From NCBI GenBank assembly GCA_947471745.1, contig CANJKZ010001148.1, positions 941,001 through 1,005,000 on the forward strand: a stretch of DNA of 64,000 bases, read 5' to 3'. Each line of letters starts with the position of its first letter. Within the stretch, counting starts at the first letter, position 1. Under the pieces are notes generated by a model. That model made no database searches and had not been told where the DNA came from. It worked only from the letters and a program-made list of their open reading frames with translations. Source of the stretch: Closterium sp. Naga37s-1 (lineage: Eukaryota > Streptophyta > Zygnematophyceae > Desmidiales > Closteriaceae). The position numbers were made by a program, and so were the translations under genes. Positions 33,594 to 45,869 of the stretch are shown here, in pieces.

Positions 33594-36033
33594 CTACGCA
33601 AGCAAGTGAGGGCCTGTAGACACAAGCCCAAGCTGGGTGCAGAAACGCTGGTGGTCACAAGGCGGCAACGCCTTGGTGAAGATATCTGCAGTGTTGGCCT
33701 CAGAGACCACACGTCGCACGAGTGCTTGGCCACGCTGCTGCAACTCTCGCAGAAGGAAGTAACGAAGCTGGATGTGCTTTGCCTTCCCAACCAGTCGGGG
33801 CTCCTCGTACAACAGGATAGCAGACCTGTTGTCGGCGAACAAGATTGGGGGAGAGCGAGGCCACTCACCAAGGTCGGTGAGGAGGAAAGACAGCCAGCGA
33901 AGCTTCTGGGCGGCCATGGCCGCAGCGTACACCTCTGCCTCACAGCTGGAACTAGAGATGGACGATGCCCGAGTCGACCTCCACGAAACAGCTCCGGTCC
34001 CAAGGCTGAAGCTGTAACCTTGTGTAGACCGCAACGACTCAACGTCGTCGGCCCACGACGAGTCTGAGTAACCTGTAAGTGTAACTGGCTGCTTCCCTCC
34101 AAGGACAAGTCCCATGCCTGATGTACTCGCCACATACTTCGCCACCCTCTTAGCGGCGTACCAGTGGGAAGGTCGGTGTCTCCCTGGCGCAACAAAGCGT
34201 GCAAGGATGCTAAGAGGGTAAGCTAGGTCTGGGCGAGTGCAGGTCATCAGGTACATGAGACAACCCACCAGCTCAGGATATGGACCGCTAGACTCAAATG
34301 GCTCGTCCGAAGGTGGAGCCGTGGAGCCGTCTGCCTCCTCAGCTGCTATCCAGTACGAAGCCCAGGGTCCCGAGACCGCCTCAGCGTGAGTGCGAGGGAT
34401 CGGGATGTCAAGGGCGTCTGGATCCCCCTCAGGGGCAAGCAGCATGGCGTAGAGATGAGGAACAGCGGCCGCAAGGAAACCAAGCTCAAACTGCCTGTCC
34501 TCCAGGACCTCCAAGGGAAAAACAGGAGCACCCCCAGAGGACGGAGAACGAGCAGTGCCACTCACCAGATGAGCGACGCAGTCAAGGCGGTGGGAAGAGG
34601 CAAAGGCACTGACAGTAGTGACAAGGGCCGAGACAGACAGCGGAGGGGCAGTCGGGTGAGTGACCAACGCGAACATAACACGTGAGACGACAGGGCGAGA
34701 GGCACGAAGGTATTCGGACAACGGGTCGTGAAACACAGTGAGGGACGACTTGGGAGGCTGCGGAAGGACAGGAGCAGGTGGAACACGAGAGCGAAGAACA
34801 AGGTGAAACGGGCCGTCGGCACAGTAACGGGACTGGCGAGGCTCTGGGGACACAGCACGACTGAGGGGAGAACGACAAGTCCACTGGGACGAGGAAAGGG
34901 AATTGACAGGGGGAACAGGAGGGGACGGTAGGGGACCATGAACAAAGCGTGCAGGTGCTGAGTCGGGCAGGTATCTCAGTCGCTGCTGCTCCGCCTCCTC
35001 TGGCGACTGCTGCTGCGACACCTGCCCCCGCTGCTGCTCCTGTGGCTCCTCCTCTGCTCTCTCCTGGTGCGGCTGTGACTCCTCCTCTACTCTCTCCTGA
35101 CGCGCCGACTGAGACTGCTGCTGCTGCAGTGCCCTCTCAAACCACTCCCGCTCCTCGCTCTCCAACCTGTCTAAACGCTGCACACGGTTCAGGAAACGCA
35201 CAGTGCGCGGCGTAGGCGTCGCAGTGCTCGTGTCTCCGGCTCCAGCACCCCCAAAACCAGAACCTCCACCGACAACACCCCAAGGGACTCCAGTGCCTCC
35301 GGCAGGAACACCCCCAGGCTCCGCCGCGACCGGCCGCGGAGGCGAACGAGGAGGGAACTGCGGAACAGACGGGAAGCCAGAGGGTGAGGCGGGGCGAGGC
35401 CGATGAGTCGAGACAGTCGTGTCCTCCTTAGGAGTGGTCTCCACTCTCACACACCCTGCACCCCTAGAGCCGGAACCACGGGCTCCTGCAGCCCCAGTAC
35501 CCTCACCCTCCGCAACTGCACCTCTTGCACCCCCAGACACGATAGGGACTGGACGCTGCGGGGGGGGGGGGCCGACTGCGGAGTGACGTGCAACACACCT
35601 GACGGGGCAGGACGCAAAGGGGGTGGGGCTACCGGGGCGACTGGGGGGGGCTCAAGGGTGAGGAACAGCAGGGGGAAAAATGCCTCAGAACCTTGGTGGG
35701 GGCGACTCCTGTAGTAACTGACCGACTCGTCAAAATTGACGTCCTGAGAGGCAAAGAACTAGTGGGTGACTGGGTCGTAGAACACCCAGCCTGAGGCGTC
35801 GAGTGGGAAGCGAAGAAAGACGCAGGCACGGTGCGCGCAGACGACTTGTTCGCGACAGGGGCGCGAACGTGAGCCAGACAACCCCAGATGCGGTAGTCAG
35901 CTGCTACGCCGGGAAAACGTGTCCAAAGGGAGATCGGCGTCACCTATGGCCGTGCGTCACTAGGCCACAGGTTCAGCTGGTGCGCAGGCCACAAGAACTG
36001 GGGGGCACCGGCATGGCACATGGAGGTCCGGGC
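33594..36033 (-). pseudogene. B Pol 3' part: integrase end, linker and RNase H, RT core deleted
   Basis: A single 648-codon frame (35540-33594) holds the post-integrase linker, a QS-rich segment, and then jumps in frame from the region just before reverse transcriptase (AAEEAD near 34340) to its last part (PPSDEPFESSGPYPEL). About 840 bp including YVDD are missing compared with A. RNase H is complete to the stop at 33594. Upstream, 35541-36033 carries the integrase C-terminal part with frameshifts, ending where C inserted. Confidence 0.88.
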
Positions 36034-36335
36034 TGTTGAAAGAGATAATTGATACATTGAATAATGAGCCAAGAGGCCCTTTAGTACACACAATGAGCAA
36101 GAGAGAGGTGAGAGGGAAGCTTACCCTATTGGCCAAAATGTTGGCCAATGGGTGAGCTTGCTTGTGGCCCAAGAAACCACAAATGTGTGTTGGTTGGGAT
36201 TGGTTGAGCTAAGGACCAATCCCAAGCAACCACAAAATGTGGTTGGAGGGTACACTAAACAACCCCCCAATTTATAAATGTTCTACACATCTAATTCTAG
36301 CCTATGTATGTTGTATAAAATATGAAATTACAACA
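36034..36335 (-). repeat. 3' LTR of C
   Basis: From TGTTGAAAG to ATTACAACA. It contains three hairpins in a row: ATTGGCCA/TGGCCAAT (36128-36135 and 36142-36149), GGGATTGGT/ACCAATCCC (36196-36204 and 36215-36223) and AACCACA/TGTGGTT (36228-36234 and 36238-36244). The polypurine tract GTTGGGGGGTTG lies at 36347-36336 on the - strand. Confidence 0.93.
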
Positions 36336-36371
36336 CAACCCCCCAACATGCATAAGGCTAGAAGGCTAGAA

Positions 36372-39300
36372 TCAAGAGGCGGGATGCGACTTAGGAGGAG
36401 TGAGGCCAAGGAGACAAAGTAGTGAAGAGTGAGCCGCATGAGGAAGAGCTTTTGTGAAGATGTCCGCAAGGTTGGCCGCCGAGTCAACCTTGTCAAGCCG
36501 AAGGTGCCCCGCCTGAACAAGATCGCGAATGAAGAAATGACGGAGCTCAATGTGCTTGGAGCGCCCGTGAAACACAGCATCCTTAGTGAGGTGAATGGTA
36601 CTGGCATTGTCACACCAGATGGTGGGACAGCGCTGGGGGGCACCAAGTTCCTCAAGTAGGAAGGTGAGCCAGCGGGCCTCTTGCGCAGCCATGGTGGCGG
36701 CATACAACTCCGCCTCGCAGGATGAGAGGGCGATAGCCGAGGAGTGGGTGGAGCGCCAGCTGATAAGGCCGCTGCCAAGAGAGAAGCCATAGCCCTGGGA
36801 TGAGCGACGATCCGGCCGAGAATCAACCCAGGAGGAGTCACTGTAGCCGCTGAGGAGAGGTGGGGAGGGGCCGCCAAGGGTAAGAACATAGTTCTTGGTG
36901 CCACGAAGGTATCGGAGGACACGCTTGGCGGCCTGCCAGTGCTCTTCCGTATGCTTGCCTGCGCCAACAAAACGAGCGAGGACGCTGATGGGGTAGGCAA
37001 GGTCAGGGCGAGTGGAGACCATGGCGTACATGAGGGAGCCGATGAGCTCGGGATAAGGATGGGAGGAGGTTGAGGGAGAGGTGGGTGGAGAGAGGTGGTG
37101 CCCGACAGAAAGAGGAGTATGTTGGGCACCGCCTCGGGCCATGTCAAACCGCTCCAAGACCTGCTGCAAGTAATGACCCTGGGAGAGAGAGATGGTGCGG
37201 GCGGAGCGGTCGCGGGTGATGGTCATGCACAGGTAATGCTGCAGCTCTCCCAAGTCCTTGCACTTGAGACGGCTACCCAACTCAGCCTTAACACGCTCCA
37301 ACTCAGCAAGGTCGGCGGTGAGCAGAATCATGTCATCGACATACACAAGGATGTAGAAGGGGGAGGGGGAGGCGCGGAGGAAGAGGCTGGCGTCGGAGCG
37401 GGAGGTGCAAAACCCAAGTTCAGCAAGGGTGGTGGCAAGCTTAGCCTGTCGGAGCCCATACACAGGTCGACGCAGCTGCCAGACAGAGTCTGCTGGGAAG
37501 AGAAGGTGAAAGCCGGCTGGACGCTCCATGTAGATTAGCTCGCGGAGGACGCCTTGCAGAAAGGCGTTAGAAACGTCCATCGAGTGGATCTCCATATTGA
37601 GGCGAGCGGCGAGGTCGAGCACGGCGCGAACGGTAGCTGGTTTTGCGGTAGGGGAGAAGGTATCGAAGAAGTCAACAGCATACCGCTGCGTGAAGCCCTT
37701 GGCACAGTAACGAGCCTTGTAGACGGGCGGCTCCCCTGGCAGCTGCTTGACGTGAAACACCCACTTCCCCTTCACCACGTTTGTAGAGGCGGGAGGGCGA
37801 GGCACATCAACGAAGGAGGAGTTAGCGATAAAGGCCTCCAGCTCCTTGATGATGGCGGCGAGCCAGAGAGGGGCGTCGAGGCAAGCCATTGCCTCCTCAT
37901 ACGTGGTAGGGATGAAAATGGAGGGAGCAAGGGAGAAGGCGAAGACGGGTGTGCCGGAGAGGTCGAATGTGATGGGTAGAAGCGAGGGGTCACAGAGGTG
38001 GAGGTCAAGGAACTCCTCATGGGAGTCCTCAGAGAGGGAGGTGTGGAAGGCGGGAATGGCTGCTGGTGCTACTGCTGGTGCCACTGCTGGTGCTGCTGCT
38101 GGTGCCGCTGCTGGTGCCGCTGCTGGTGCCGCTGCTGGTGCCGCTGCTGGCGCCGCTGCTGGTGAGGGAGAGGTGGCAGAGGGGGCTGCGGCAGGAGGAG
38201 GTTGATGCAAAACAGCCTGGAAGAAGTGGTGAAGGAGAGGGGAGAGAGGGGGGAGGGTAGAGGTAGAGAGGGTAACAGGGGGTGGTGCACCAAGGATACC
38301 GTCACGTGACCTGGTATGGGGGTACCGGGTAAGTACGGTGCGGGGAGGAGGGGAAGGACGGGTCGGTGGCGAGGGAGGGGAGGGGAGGGGGGGAGGGGCA
38401 CTTGGAGAGGAATGTGTGGGGGAGACAGGAGAGGACAGAGGTTCCGGGTCAAAGATATCACCAGACGAGGGAGGGGCACCGTGGGTAGGGGACGACGGAG
38501 AGGGGGGAGGCGGGAGGATGGGGGGAGGAGGGAGTAATGGGGGAGGGGTGGTGTCAGACCAGACAAGGGGATGGGTGAGAGGGGGGAGTGGGTCAGTGGA
38601 TGGGGGAGAGGAGTAGTAGGGAGTGGACTCATCAAAGATCACATCCCTACTGCGGACTAGACGACCTGAGGGGGGATGGAGGAAAAGGTAGTCAGGTGAG
38701 GAGGGGTTATGGCCAAGGAAGATGCAGGGAAGGGTGCGAGGGGCAAGCGTGCCCATGGAACGGGAGCGGTCAGAAGGATGAATAAGGACATATGCCTTTG
38801 AGCCCCAGACACGAAGAGATGAGACATCAGGCTTGTCCTTTGTCCACAGCTCAGTGGGGGTGGTGGAAGGGAGAAGAGGGTGAGGGTAAAGGTTAGTAAG
38901 GAGGGCGGCATGAAGGAGGGCGTAGCCCCACAGAGAAGGGGGGCAAGAGGCGTGGACAAGAAGACACCGGGCTGTTTTGGTGTTCTCTCGAACACGACTC
39001 TCAGCCACACCGTTCTGCTGTGGGGAGTGAGGAGGGTGTAAGTCTGAAGAATGCCACGAGACTGACAATAGGAGGAGACTTGGTTGTTAAGGAACTCACC
39101 ACCACCATCAGAGTGAAGGCGGCGAACAGCGCGCCCAAAATGGGTGTTTGCCCGCTCGAGCCAGGCGATGATCGCAGCCGGGGCGTCCACCTTCGTTCGA
39201 AGGAGAGAGACGGATGAATACCGACTGCGATCATCAACGAGCACGAGAAGGTAACGATGACCCTGGCGAGTGGGAGAGGGATTAGGGCCCCAGAGGTCCA

Positions 39301-40350
39301 TGTGAACAAGATCAAGTGGCTGGGCAGCAGCAGAGGGGGAGCTCCGGTGCGGCTGCTGCTTGAGCTTTCTCTAAACGCAGACAGTGCAGGGGGGGGCAGG
39401 GGATTTGGGGAGGGGAGGGAGGGAGGAGGGGAGACCGTGGAGGAGACCGGAGGAGACAGAGGAGCGCAGAGTAGCGAAGTTAGGGTAACCTAGCCTGTGA
39501 TGGAGGAGGATGGTAAGGTGGGAGACGGAGCGACAGGAACAGTCAGAGTCAGGGGGGCGGGGAGGGAGGAGTGGGTTAGTGGGAGGTAGGGGAGGGGGGG
39601 GGAGGAGAGAGGGAGAGGCGACTTGGCAGGTGGGGGGCCGGGGAAGCCGAAGGGTGTACAGATGGGAACGAGGACAGAAGGGAATACGTGAGAGAAGGCG
39701 ACCTGTAGCAGTATTGTAAAGGGCACAGTAGTTAGCACCACCTGGGAAGATGGTGGTGATATTGGCTTGTTGGAGGGACCTTTGGGAGAGGAGGTTAGTG
39801 CGTAGGGAGGGAATGTGGAGACCGGTGACAGTACCTGAAGGAAAGAGAGGACAGGGAAGGGTGGAGGTGTTGTGACAGGGGATGAAAAAACTGCTATCAG
39901 CACCGAGGAGGGAGGTGGGTGTGGGGAGAGGGCGCAGTGTACCAGCATCACGAAGGACAGTGTCAGTGGCTCCACTGTCCAGGACGAATTCAAGGGTGGA
40001 GGAGGGTGAGGCAGAGTACTGGAATGAAGTTTCATTAACGGAGGAAGGGTACATGGGAGATGCAACAGATTCAGGTTGACCTAGCAAACCGACAAAACCA
40101 GAAGAGGGGAAAGCGGTCGCACTGCCACTTGCAGACGGCGCTGGAGATGCATCCAAGAGATGGGCTGCGGAGGCAGCACTCCCGGCAGTCCAGGAAGGAA
40201 AGGGCTGCTGCTGGGAAACGGGAGGAGGAGGGAGGAGGGGCAGCTGCGGCTGTAGGTCGAGCTGCTGCTGGAGATGCTGGAGCTGCTGCTGGAGCTGAGA
40301 AAGGATAAGCTGCTGCCCATACTGCTGTAACCCCTGCTGCTGACTCCCAA

Positions 40351-40403
<53 letters not shown>

Positions 40404-41688
40404 GGAGGGACAAGGGCCTGGTGGGCCTGGGTGGAGGAGGAAGGCTCATAGAGGGGAGAGGAACGGACTTCAAGGGGAGTGGGGCGTGGGTTGAGGGCAG
40501 ACCAGCGAGGAGGGGTGCCGGTGTTGCCACGGGCATACCACTCATCACTGAGTGCCTTGAAGCATGTCTCTGTGGCATGAGTGGTTTGGCCGCAGCGCTG
40601 TCCCTGAGTGGGACCGTAGCGAGGCAGGTACTGACAGGGAGGAAAGGCAGCTGCCGCACCGCGTCCCGCACCACCACTACCACTGCCACCGCGGCCCGGT
40701 GATCCACCTCGTCCACCCCCACGCCCACCACCACGCCCACCCCCACGCCCACCGCCACGCCCACCCCTGCTGCTGCGCGGCTGAGCTACTGCGACTGTGG
40801 AGGTAGAGTGGCGAAGGATCTTGGCTTCGGTGGTGATAATCCACTGACCAACTTCAGCAGGGGTATGGTGCTTGGAGAGAAGTTGCATGTAGGTAAGCTT
40901 GTGAGCGTCGAAGGTAGGTGTGAGGCCCTCGAGGAGGTGGCAGCAGATGACAGTGTCCGGGTACACCACATCGAGTGCCGCAAGGCGCCGAGCAAGGTCT
41001 AGGACACGGCGAGTGAAGGCAGCGGCGCCAGAAGTGGAGTCCATGGAGAGAGTGCCGAATTCTTTGATGAGGGCGTAGAGGGTGCCAACGTCTTGCCGAT
41101 CGAAAAGGTCGACGAGAGTCGCCACAGGTGGGAGGAGGAGGTAGGTGAGAGCTCGCGTTTGAGGGAGGAGGGGATGGTGGCAAGAAGAATGGCAAGCGCG
41201 CGCCGATCGGTAACTCGCCAGGCAGTGATTTTCGTGGTGTAGTCGGCAAGTTCTGCAGTGTACGTGTCAAGGTCCTCCTGGTACTTGCTGTAGCGGGCAG
41301 CGGCGTCGTCATAAATGCGCTTCTCGTCCTCGTAACGCAGTTGCTGGCGCAGGTGCTCTTGGAGATTGGTGCGGTAGGTGCGGATGGCGGTCTCTGAGCT
41401 CTGCGGATCGTTGACATTCGGTGCGAAGGTGGGAGGATCTCCAGGGGGAGAGGGCTCGGTGCCAGGGTGGGTGGGGACAGGTCCAGTGGGAGTGGTGGGG
41501 GCCACGGGCTGAAGTCCACCACCTTCCTGGAAGACAACCGAGCGAAGGTTGTAGCCGCTGATCACAACAGAGGAGAGGAGAACCTCGACCGAGTGAGCGT
41601 AGGAGTGCCAATTAGCAGCAGTGTTGTCGGGCAGCAACTCGAGTGCATCAACAGTAGCAAGGTCGACGGAAGAATCCGACGATGCCAT
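36372..41688 (-). pseudogene. gag-pol: C Gag-Pol, near-complete with few lesions
   Basis: ATG 41688 opens a capsid region; a frameshift near 41135 moves into the frame 41125-39371. Next come Gly/Arg-rich repeats, a CX13CX4HX4C zinc knuckle (about 40565-40650), a CAG-encoded Gln run (about 40347-40400), protease (LDSGAT near 39980) and the HHCC region. TAG at 39371-39373 stops the frame. Integrase continues in phase, then shifts near 39030 between its second Asp block and the QQNGVAE motif. Reverse transcriptase and RNase H (39068-36372) are open; YVDD is intact, but about 18 bp are missing after the GLRQA motif. A Pro/Ala-rich linker has an AAP repeat (38060-38165). Confidence 0.9.
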
Positions 41689-42821
41689 AGGTGGGTGGAA
41701 ACAAGGGCAGGAGGAGGATGGGGCGAGGGTACTGCTGCTGGTGCCGCTGCTGGTCCTGCTGCTGGTGCCGCTGCTGGTCCTGCTACTGGTGCTGCTGCTG
41801 GTCCTGCTGCTGGTGCCGCTGCTGGTCCTGCTGCTGGTGCCGCTGCTGGTCCTGCTTCTGGTGCTGGTGCTGGTCCTGCTGCTGGTGCCGCTGCTGGTCC
41901 GGCTGCTGGTGCCGCTGCTGGTCCTGCTGCTGGTGCCGCTGCTGGTCCTGCTACTGGTGCTGCTGCTGGTCCTGCTGCTGGTGCTGCTGCTGGTCCTGCT
42001 GCTGGTAGGATGGGAGGAGGAAGGGAGGAGCGGAAGGTGGGGGAAGGTGGAGGAGGAGGGGGGGGGCGATATTATGGGGGAGGCAGGGGGAAGGGTGCTG
42101 CTGCTGTTGGCGTTGCTGCAGATGCCGCTGATGATGCTGCTGTGGGTAGGGACGAGGAGGGCAGCCCTATGGCAGATCCGAGCGCGGGAGGAGTAGATCT
42201 GGGTGCGGAAAGTGCAGATCTGGTCGCGGGAGGTGCAGATCTGGTCGCGTGGTATGCAGATCTGGTCGCGCGGAGTGCAGATTTGGATGCGCGGAGTGCA
42301 GATCTGGTCGCGCGGAATGCAGATCTGGTCGCGCGGAGTGCAGATCTGGTAACGAAATGTGCAGATCTGGGCGCGGGAGGAGTAGATCTGGGCGCGGGAG
42401 GAGTAGATCTGGGCGCGGGAGGAGTAGATCTGGGCGCTGGAGTTGCAGATCTGAGCGCGAGGAGAGCGGATCTGGGCGCTGGGAGGTCAGATCTGGGCCC
42501 TGGGAGGGCAGATCTGGGCGCTGGGAGGTCAGATCTGGGCGCAGGGAGGTCAGATCTGGGCGCTGGGAGGTCAGATCTGGAAGCTGGGAGGGCAGATCTG
42601 AGGAAGGCAGATCTGGACGCTGGAGTTGCAGATCTGGACGTGCGTGGAGCAGTGCCTTAGAGGGCTGCGCCTTATGGGGCGCGCGGGGAGGGAGGACAGC
42701 GCCTAAAGGGCGCGCGAAGAGATGGCAGCTCCATTCTAGAAGGCTAGATATGAGGGACAGGGAGGAGACGGTGGCCTAAGGACCGAGGGATGAAGGCGTG
42801 AGCCATTAGCTCATGATACCA
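41689..42821 (-). repeat. Leader and primer-binding site of C
   Basis: 41730-42010 repeats an 18-bp-type unit (CTGCTGGTCCTGCTGCTGG on the + strand). 42180-42640 repeats a 15-20 bp unit with AGATCTGGGCGC, giving dozens of AGATCT sites. TGGTATCATGAGC on the - strand (42821-42809) is the primer site touching the 5' LTR. Confidence 0.85.
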
Positions 42822-43123
42822 TGTTGAAAGATATAATTGATACATTGAATAATGAGCCAAGAGCCCCTTTAGTACACACAATGAGCAAGAGAGAGGTGAG
42901 AGGGAAGCTTACCCTATTGGCCAAAATGTTGGCCAATGGGTGAGCTTGCTTGTGGCCCAAGCAACCACAAATGTGTGTTGGTTGGGATTGGTTGAGCTAA
43001 GGACCAATCCAAAGCAACCACAAAATGTGGTTGGAGGGTACACTAAACAACCCCCCAATTTATAAATGTTCTACACATCTAATTCTAGCCTATGTATGTT
43101 GTGTAAAATATGAAATTACAACA
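42822..43123 (-). repeat. 5' LTR of C
   Basis: 302 bp, the partner of 36034-36335. One substitution breaks a base pair of the second LTR hairpin here. Confidence 0.93.
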
Positions 43124-44493
43124 CGGGCAAACTGCATGACCAGGCCGATGCGTCGATCGGCTACCCCGTTCTGCTGTGGCGAGTCTGGTAGCGTGTAAGA
43201 CTGAATGATCCCCCGACCCTCACAGAACGTCTGCAGGCGAGTGGAAGAAAGCTCACCACCACGGTCCGAGTGTAGGCGGAGCCCACACAGGCCCTAGGCG
43301 CCACCCCTCGCTAGTAGCCACGGCTCGAGGACGGTAGGCACGTCGGCCTTCCGTAGCAAGGGGAAAACCGTGGTGTAGCGGGACTATTCGTCCACCACAA
43401 TCAGGAAGTAGCGCTCCTTACGTGGGTCAAGGACCAGGGAGTGGCCCCAGACGTCCAAGTGCAGGGTCTGTAAGGGAGCCATGGTGGGGGGGAATGAGGA
43501 GGAGTGAGGGGCAGCGCGCTGCCGACCCTCGACGCAGGGAGTGCACGGCGGCGCATGCGAGCGAGGAAGCAGGGCAAGCGACTCTGGGAGACCTGAGACC
43601 AGACGGTGACGTACCATCCTACTGAGACGTGGGAACGACGGGTGACCGAGATGGTGGTGCCAGAGGACCGACGGGTGGGTGAGTGACCGACAGTCGCACG
43701 ACACAGTAGCTACCTGACCTGACCTGACCTGACCTGACCTGACCTGACCTGACCTGACCTGACCTGACCTGACCTGACCTGACCTGACCTGACCTGACCC
43801 AGTGTGGTGGGACCCAGTGTGTAGTGAGTACAGACCAGAGCCCGGCTCCCTGTGGAGGGTGGCCAGTGGCGCCCCAGTGGCACCGGCTGTGCAGGAGGCA
43901 ACAGGCTCGTGCAGTGGGAAAGTAGTGACAACTACGAGGTCGTGGAGGTGACTGACACCCACCAAGTTCCTAGAGAACGAGGGGGTGTAGTAACCTGTGA
44001 GAAACCCAGAGGGAGCCGCTGGACACGGGAGAGTGGTGGTGCTGTCGGCAACTACAGGTCCCACGGAGGGGTCAGCCAGGGCGACAGTGACTGGAGTGTG
44101 CAGTGGCGTGAGGTCGGTGCAGTCACGAAAGAAACAGCTGAACGCTCTAGAGTCTAGGGTGAAGGAAAGTCGTGCAGTTGGTGAGGTCGCACCCGAGCCA
44201 GCGACAAAGGCTGGTACTAGTCTAGTGGTAGCTGCAGCTCCCACACTAAGAACCTCTGAGGCGGCTGGACCAGAAACTACACACGCACCAAGACTGAAAA
44301 CACAAGTCTCAATAGCAGCTGCAGCTCCCACGTACCGGTGTGTGTACTGGCCGGGTCCGACAGGGCCCCGCGGTGGAGGTTGCTGCAGGTGCGGCTGCTG
44401 AACCCGCCACTGCTGCAGCTGCGGCCTCCGGTGCTGCTGCCACTGCTGCTGCTGCGACCACTGCTGCTGCTGCGGCTGTCGCCACAACGACAT
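43124..44493 (-). pseudogene. B Gag-Pol 5' part: Gln/Trp-rich head, protease, integrase
   Basis: ATG 44493 begins MSLWRQPQ, a Gln/Trp-rich head with no capsid and no zinc knuckle. Protease follows at once, with DSRA instead of DSGA at its active site. A (SGQVR)n tract and the HHCC region come next. TAG at 43384-43386 stops the frame. Integrase continues in phase to the point where C inserted, and its catalytic Glu reads Asp (codon at 43156-43158). The sequence resumes across C at 36033. Together with the reverse transcriptase deletion, this makes B enzymatically dead. Confidence 0.87.
43712..43799. repeat. TCAGG/CCTGA pentanucleotide tract in B
   Basis: About 17 ACCTG units on the + strand, encoding repeated Ser-Gly-Gln-Val-Arg. 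It is about nine units (45 bp) longer than the same tract in A, so the frame is kept. Confidence 0.92.
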
Positions 44494-45869
44494 GGCAAGC
44501 TAGTACGGGGGGGGTGCGCTGGCGGCAGCCTAAGTTGCTGCTGGTGCGCTGGAGTAGCCTATGCTGCTGCTCAATCTGCTGGGGGCAGCCTACGCTGCTG
44601 CTGGTTCTGCTGGTGGTAGTCTAGGCTGCTACTAGTGCGCTGGCGGCAGTGTAAGCTGCTGCTGGTGCTACTGGCGGCAGTGGAAGCTGCTGTTGGTGCT
44701 ACTGGCGTCAGTGGAAGCTGCTGCTGGTGCTACTGGCGGCAGTGGAAGCTGCTGCTGGTGCTGTTGAGAGAGGTCTAGAGTGGTAAGAACGATCTGGTGC
44801 GGTTGAGTGTGGTGAAGGGCAGTTGGGAAAGGTTGAGAGTGGTCCAGTGGGGTGAAGGGCGGTTTCTCGCAGTTGGGAGTGGTCTAGTGCGGTGGAGGGC
44901 GGTTTCTCGCGGCTGAAAGTAGTCTAGTGCGGGTGAGAATCTGGTGCAGCTAAGTGCGGTTGAGCGGTTTTGGAGCGGTTGTGTGAGGTTGAAAGGGGTG
45001 GAGAGCGGTTGTGGCGGCTGTAAGGGTTTACTGCCGCGGACTGAACTAGATCGAGGTGGTAGTGAAACGCGGCAGACAGGGTACGGGCGGGAAACAAAGT
45101 GGAGCGTGTGGGGGGCCACGGGGCCAGCTAGCGCGGGCCATGGGGCCGTTGGTCACGGGCCGCGTGGGTCGCTACCGAAAGGCCACGGGGCCTGCTAGCG
45201 AAAAAGGGGCCACGGGGCCTGTTCCTACGGTCGATCGACAAGCGACAGGTGGGGCGCGCATAGGAAACTGACGGGCGACGGGTGACAGGAGGGGAAAAAT
45301 CGATGGGCGACGGGCGACGGGAGGGGAAAAATCAATGGGCGACGGGTGCTACGGGCGACGGGCGACGAGCGCTATGGGCGACGGGCGACGGGCGTTACGG
45401 GCGACGGGTGACGCGCGACCTAGGTCGCGACGAACTAAGGCCCGCGGGGGGGGGGGGGGGGGGGGGCGCTACGGGACGAACTAAGGCCCGTGTGGGCCGC
45501 GCTACGGGACGATCTCAGGACCGTAGGGGGGGGGGGGGGTGCGCGCTACGGGACGGACGAAGGGCCCGCGGGGGCCGCGCTACGGGACAAACTAAGGCCC
45601 ACGGGGGGGGGGGGGCGCTACGGGACGAACTAAGGCCCCTGGGGTGACGGGACCTGCCTAGGGCGCTACGAGCAACGGGCGGCTAACAGGTGGCGAACGG
45701 ATGGCAAACGGACGGCGGGCGGGCGACTAACGAGCGGCTATTGGGCGGCTATCATGTGAAACCCTAAAACGAGCGAGCCAACGGGCGACGAGCGCGCTAC
45801 GAGCGGCTATCAAGCAACGAATGGGGCGTGCAGAGGTGGGCCCATGGGAACGAACTAAGCTCTATACCA
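44494..45869 (-). repeat. Leader and primer-binding site of B
   Basis: 44510-44765 repeats CTGCTGCTGGTGCTACTGGCGGCAG-like units shown here in part; 44780-45000 repeats GGTTGAGAGTGGTC; 45250-45660 repeats GGGCGACGGGCGACG and CGCTACGGGACGAACTAAGG, with poly-G runs of up to about 20. TGGTATAGAGCTTAG (45869-45855, - strand) is the primer site. No gene is seen. Confidence 0.82.

Larger units (their letters stand above)
36034..43123 (-). mobile_element. C: full-length copia element inside B
   Basis: 302-bp LTRs (36034-36335 and 42822-43123) with five mismatches by eye (about 98% identity), and the target duplication CGGGC (36029-36033 and 43124-43128). It has a complete plan of primer site, leader, gag, pol and polypurine tract. 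Its LTR is longer than, and unrelated to, those of A and B, so it is a different copia family. It is the youngest layer of the nest. Confidence 0.95.

Noticed and set aside
41467..42660. A 397-codon + strand frame over the C leader, rich in Ala-Gly and Ala-Asp-Leu repeats
   Set aside because: It lies antisense on the tandem-repeat leader and first Gag codons of C. It is open only because the repeat units have multiples of three and few stop triplets.
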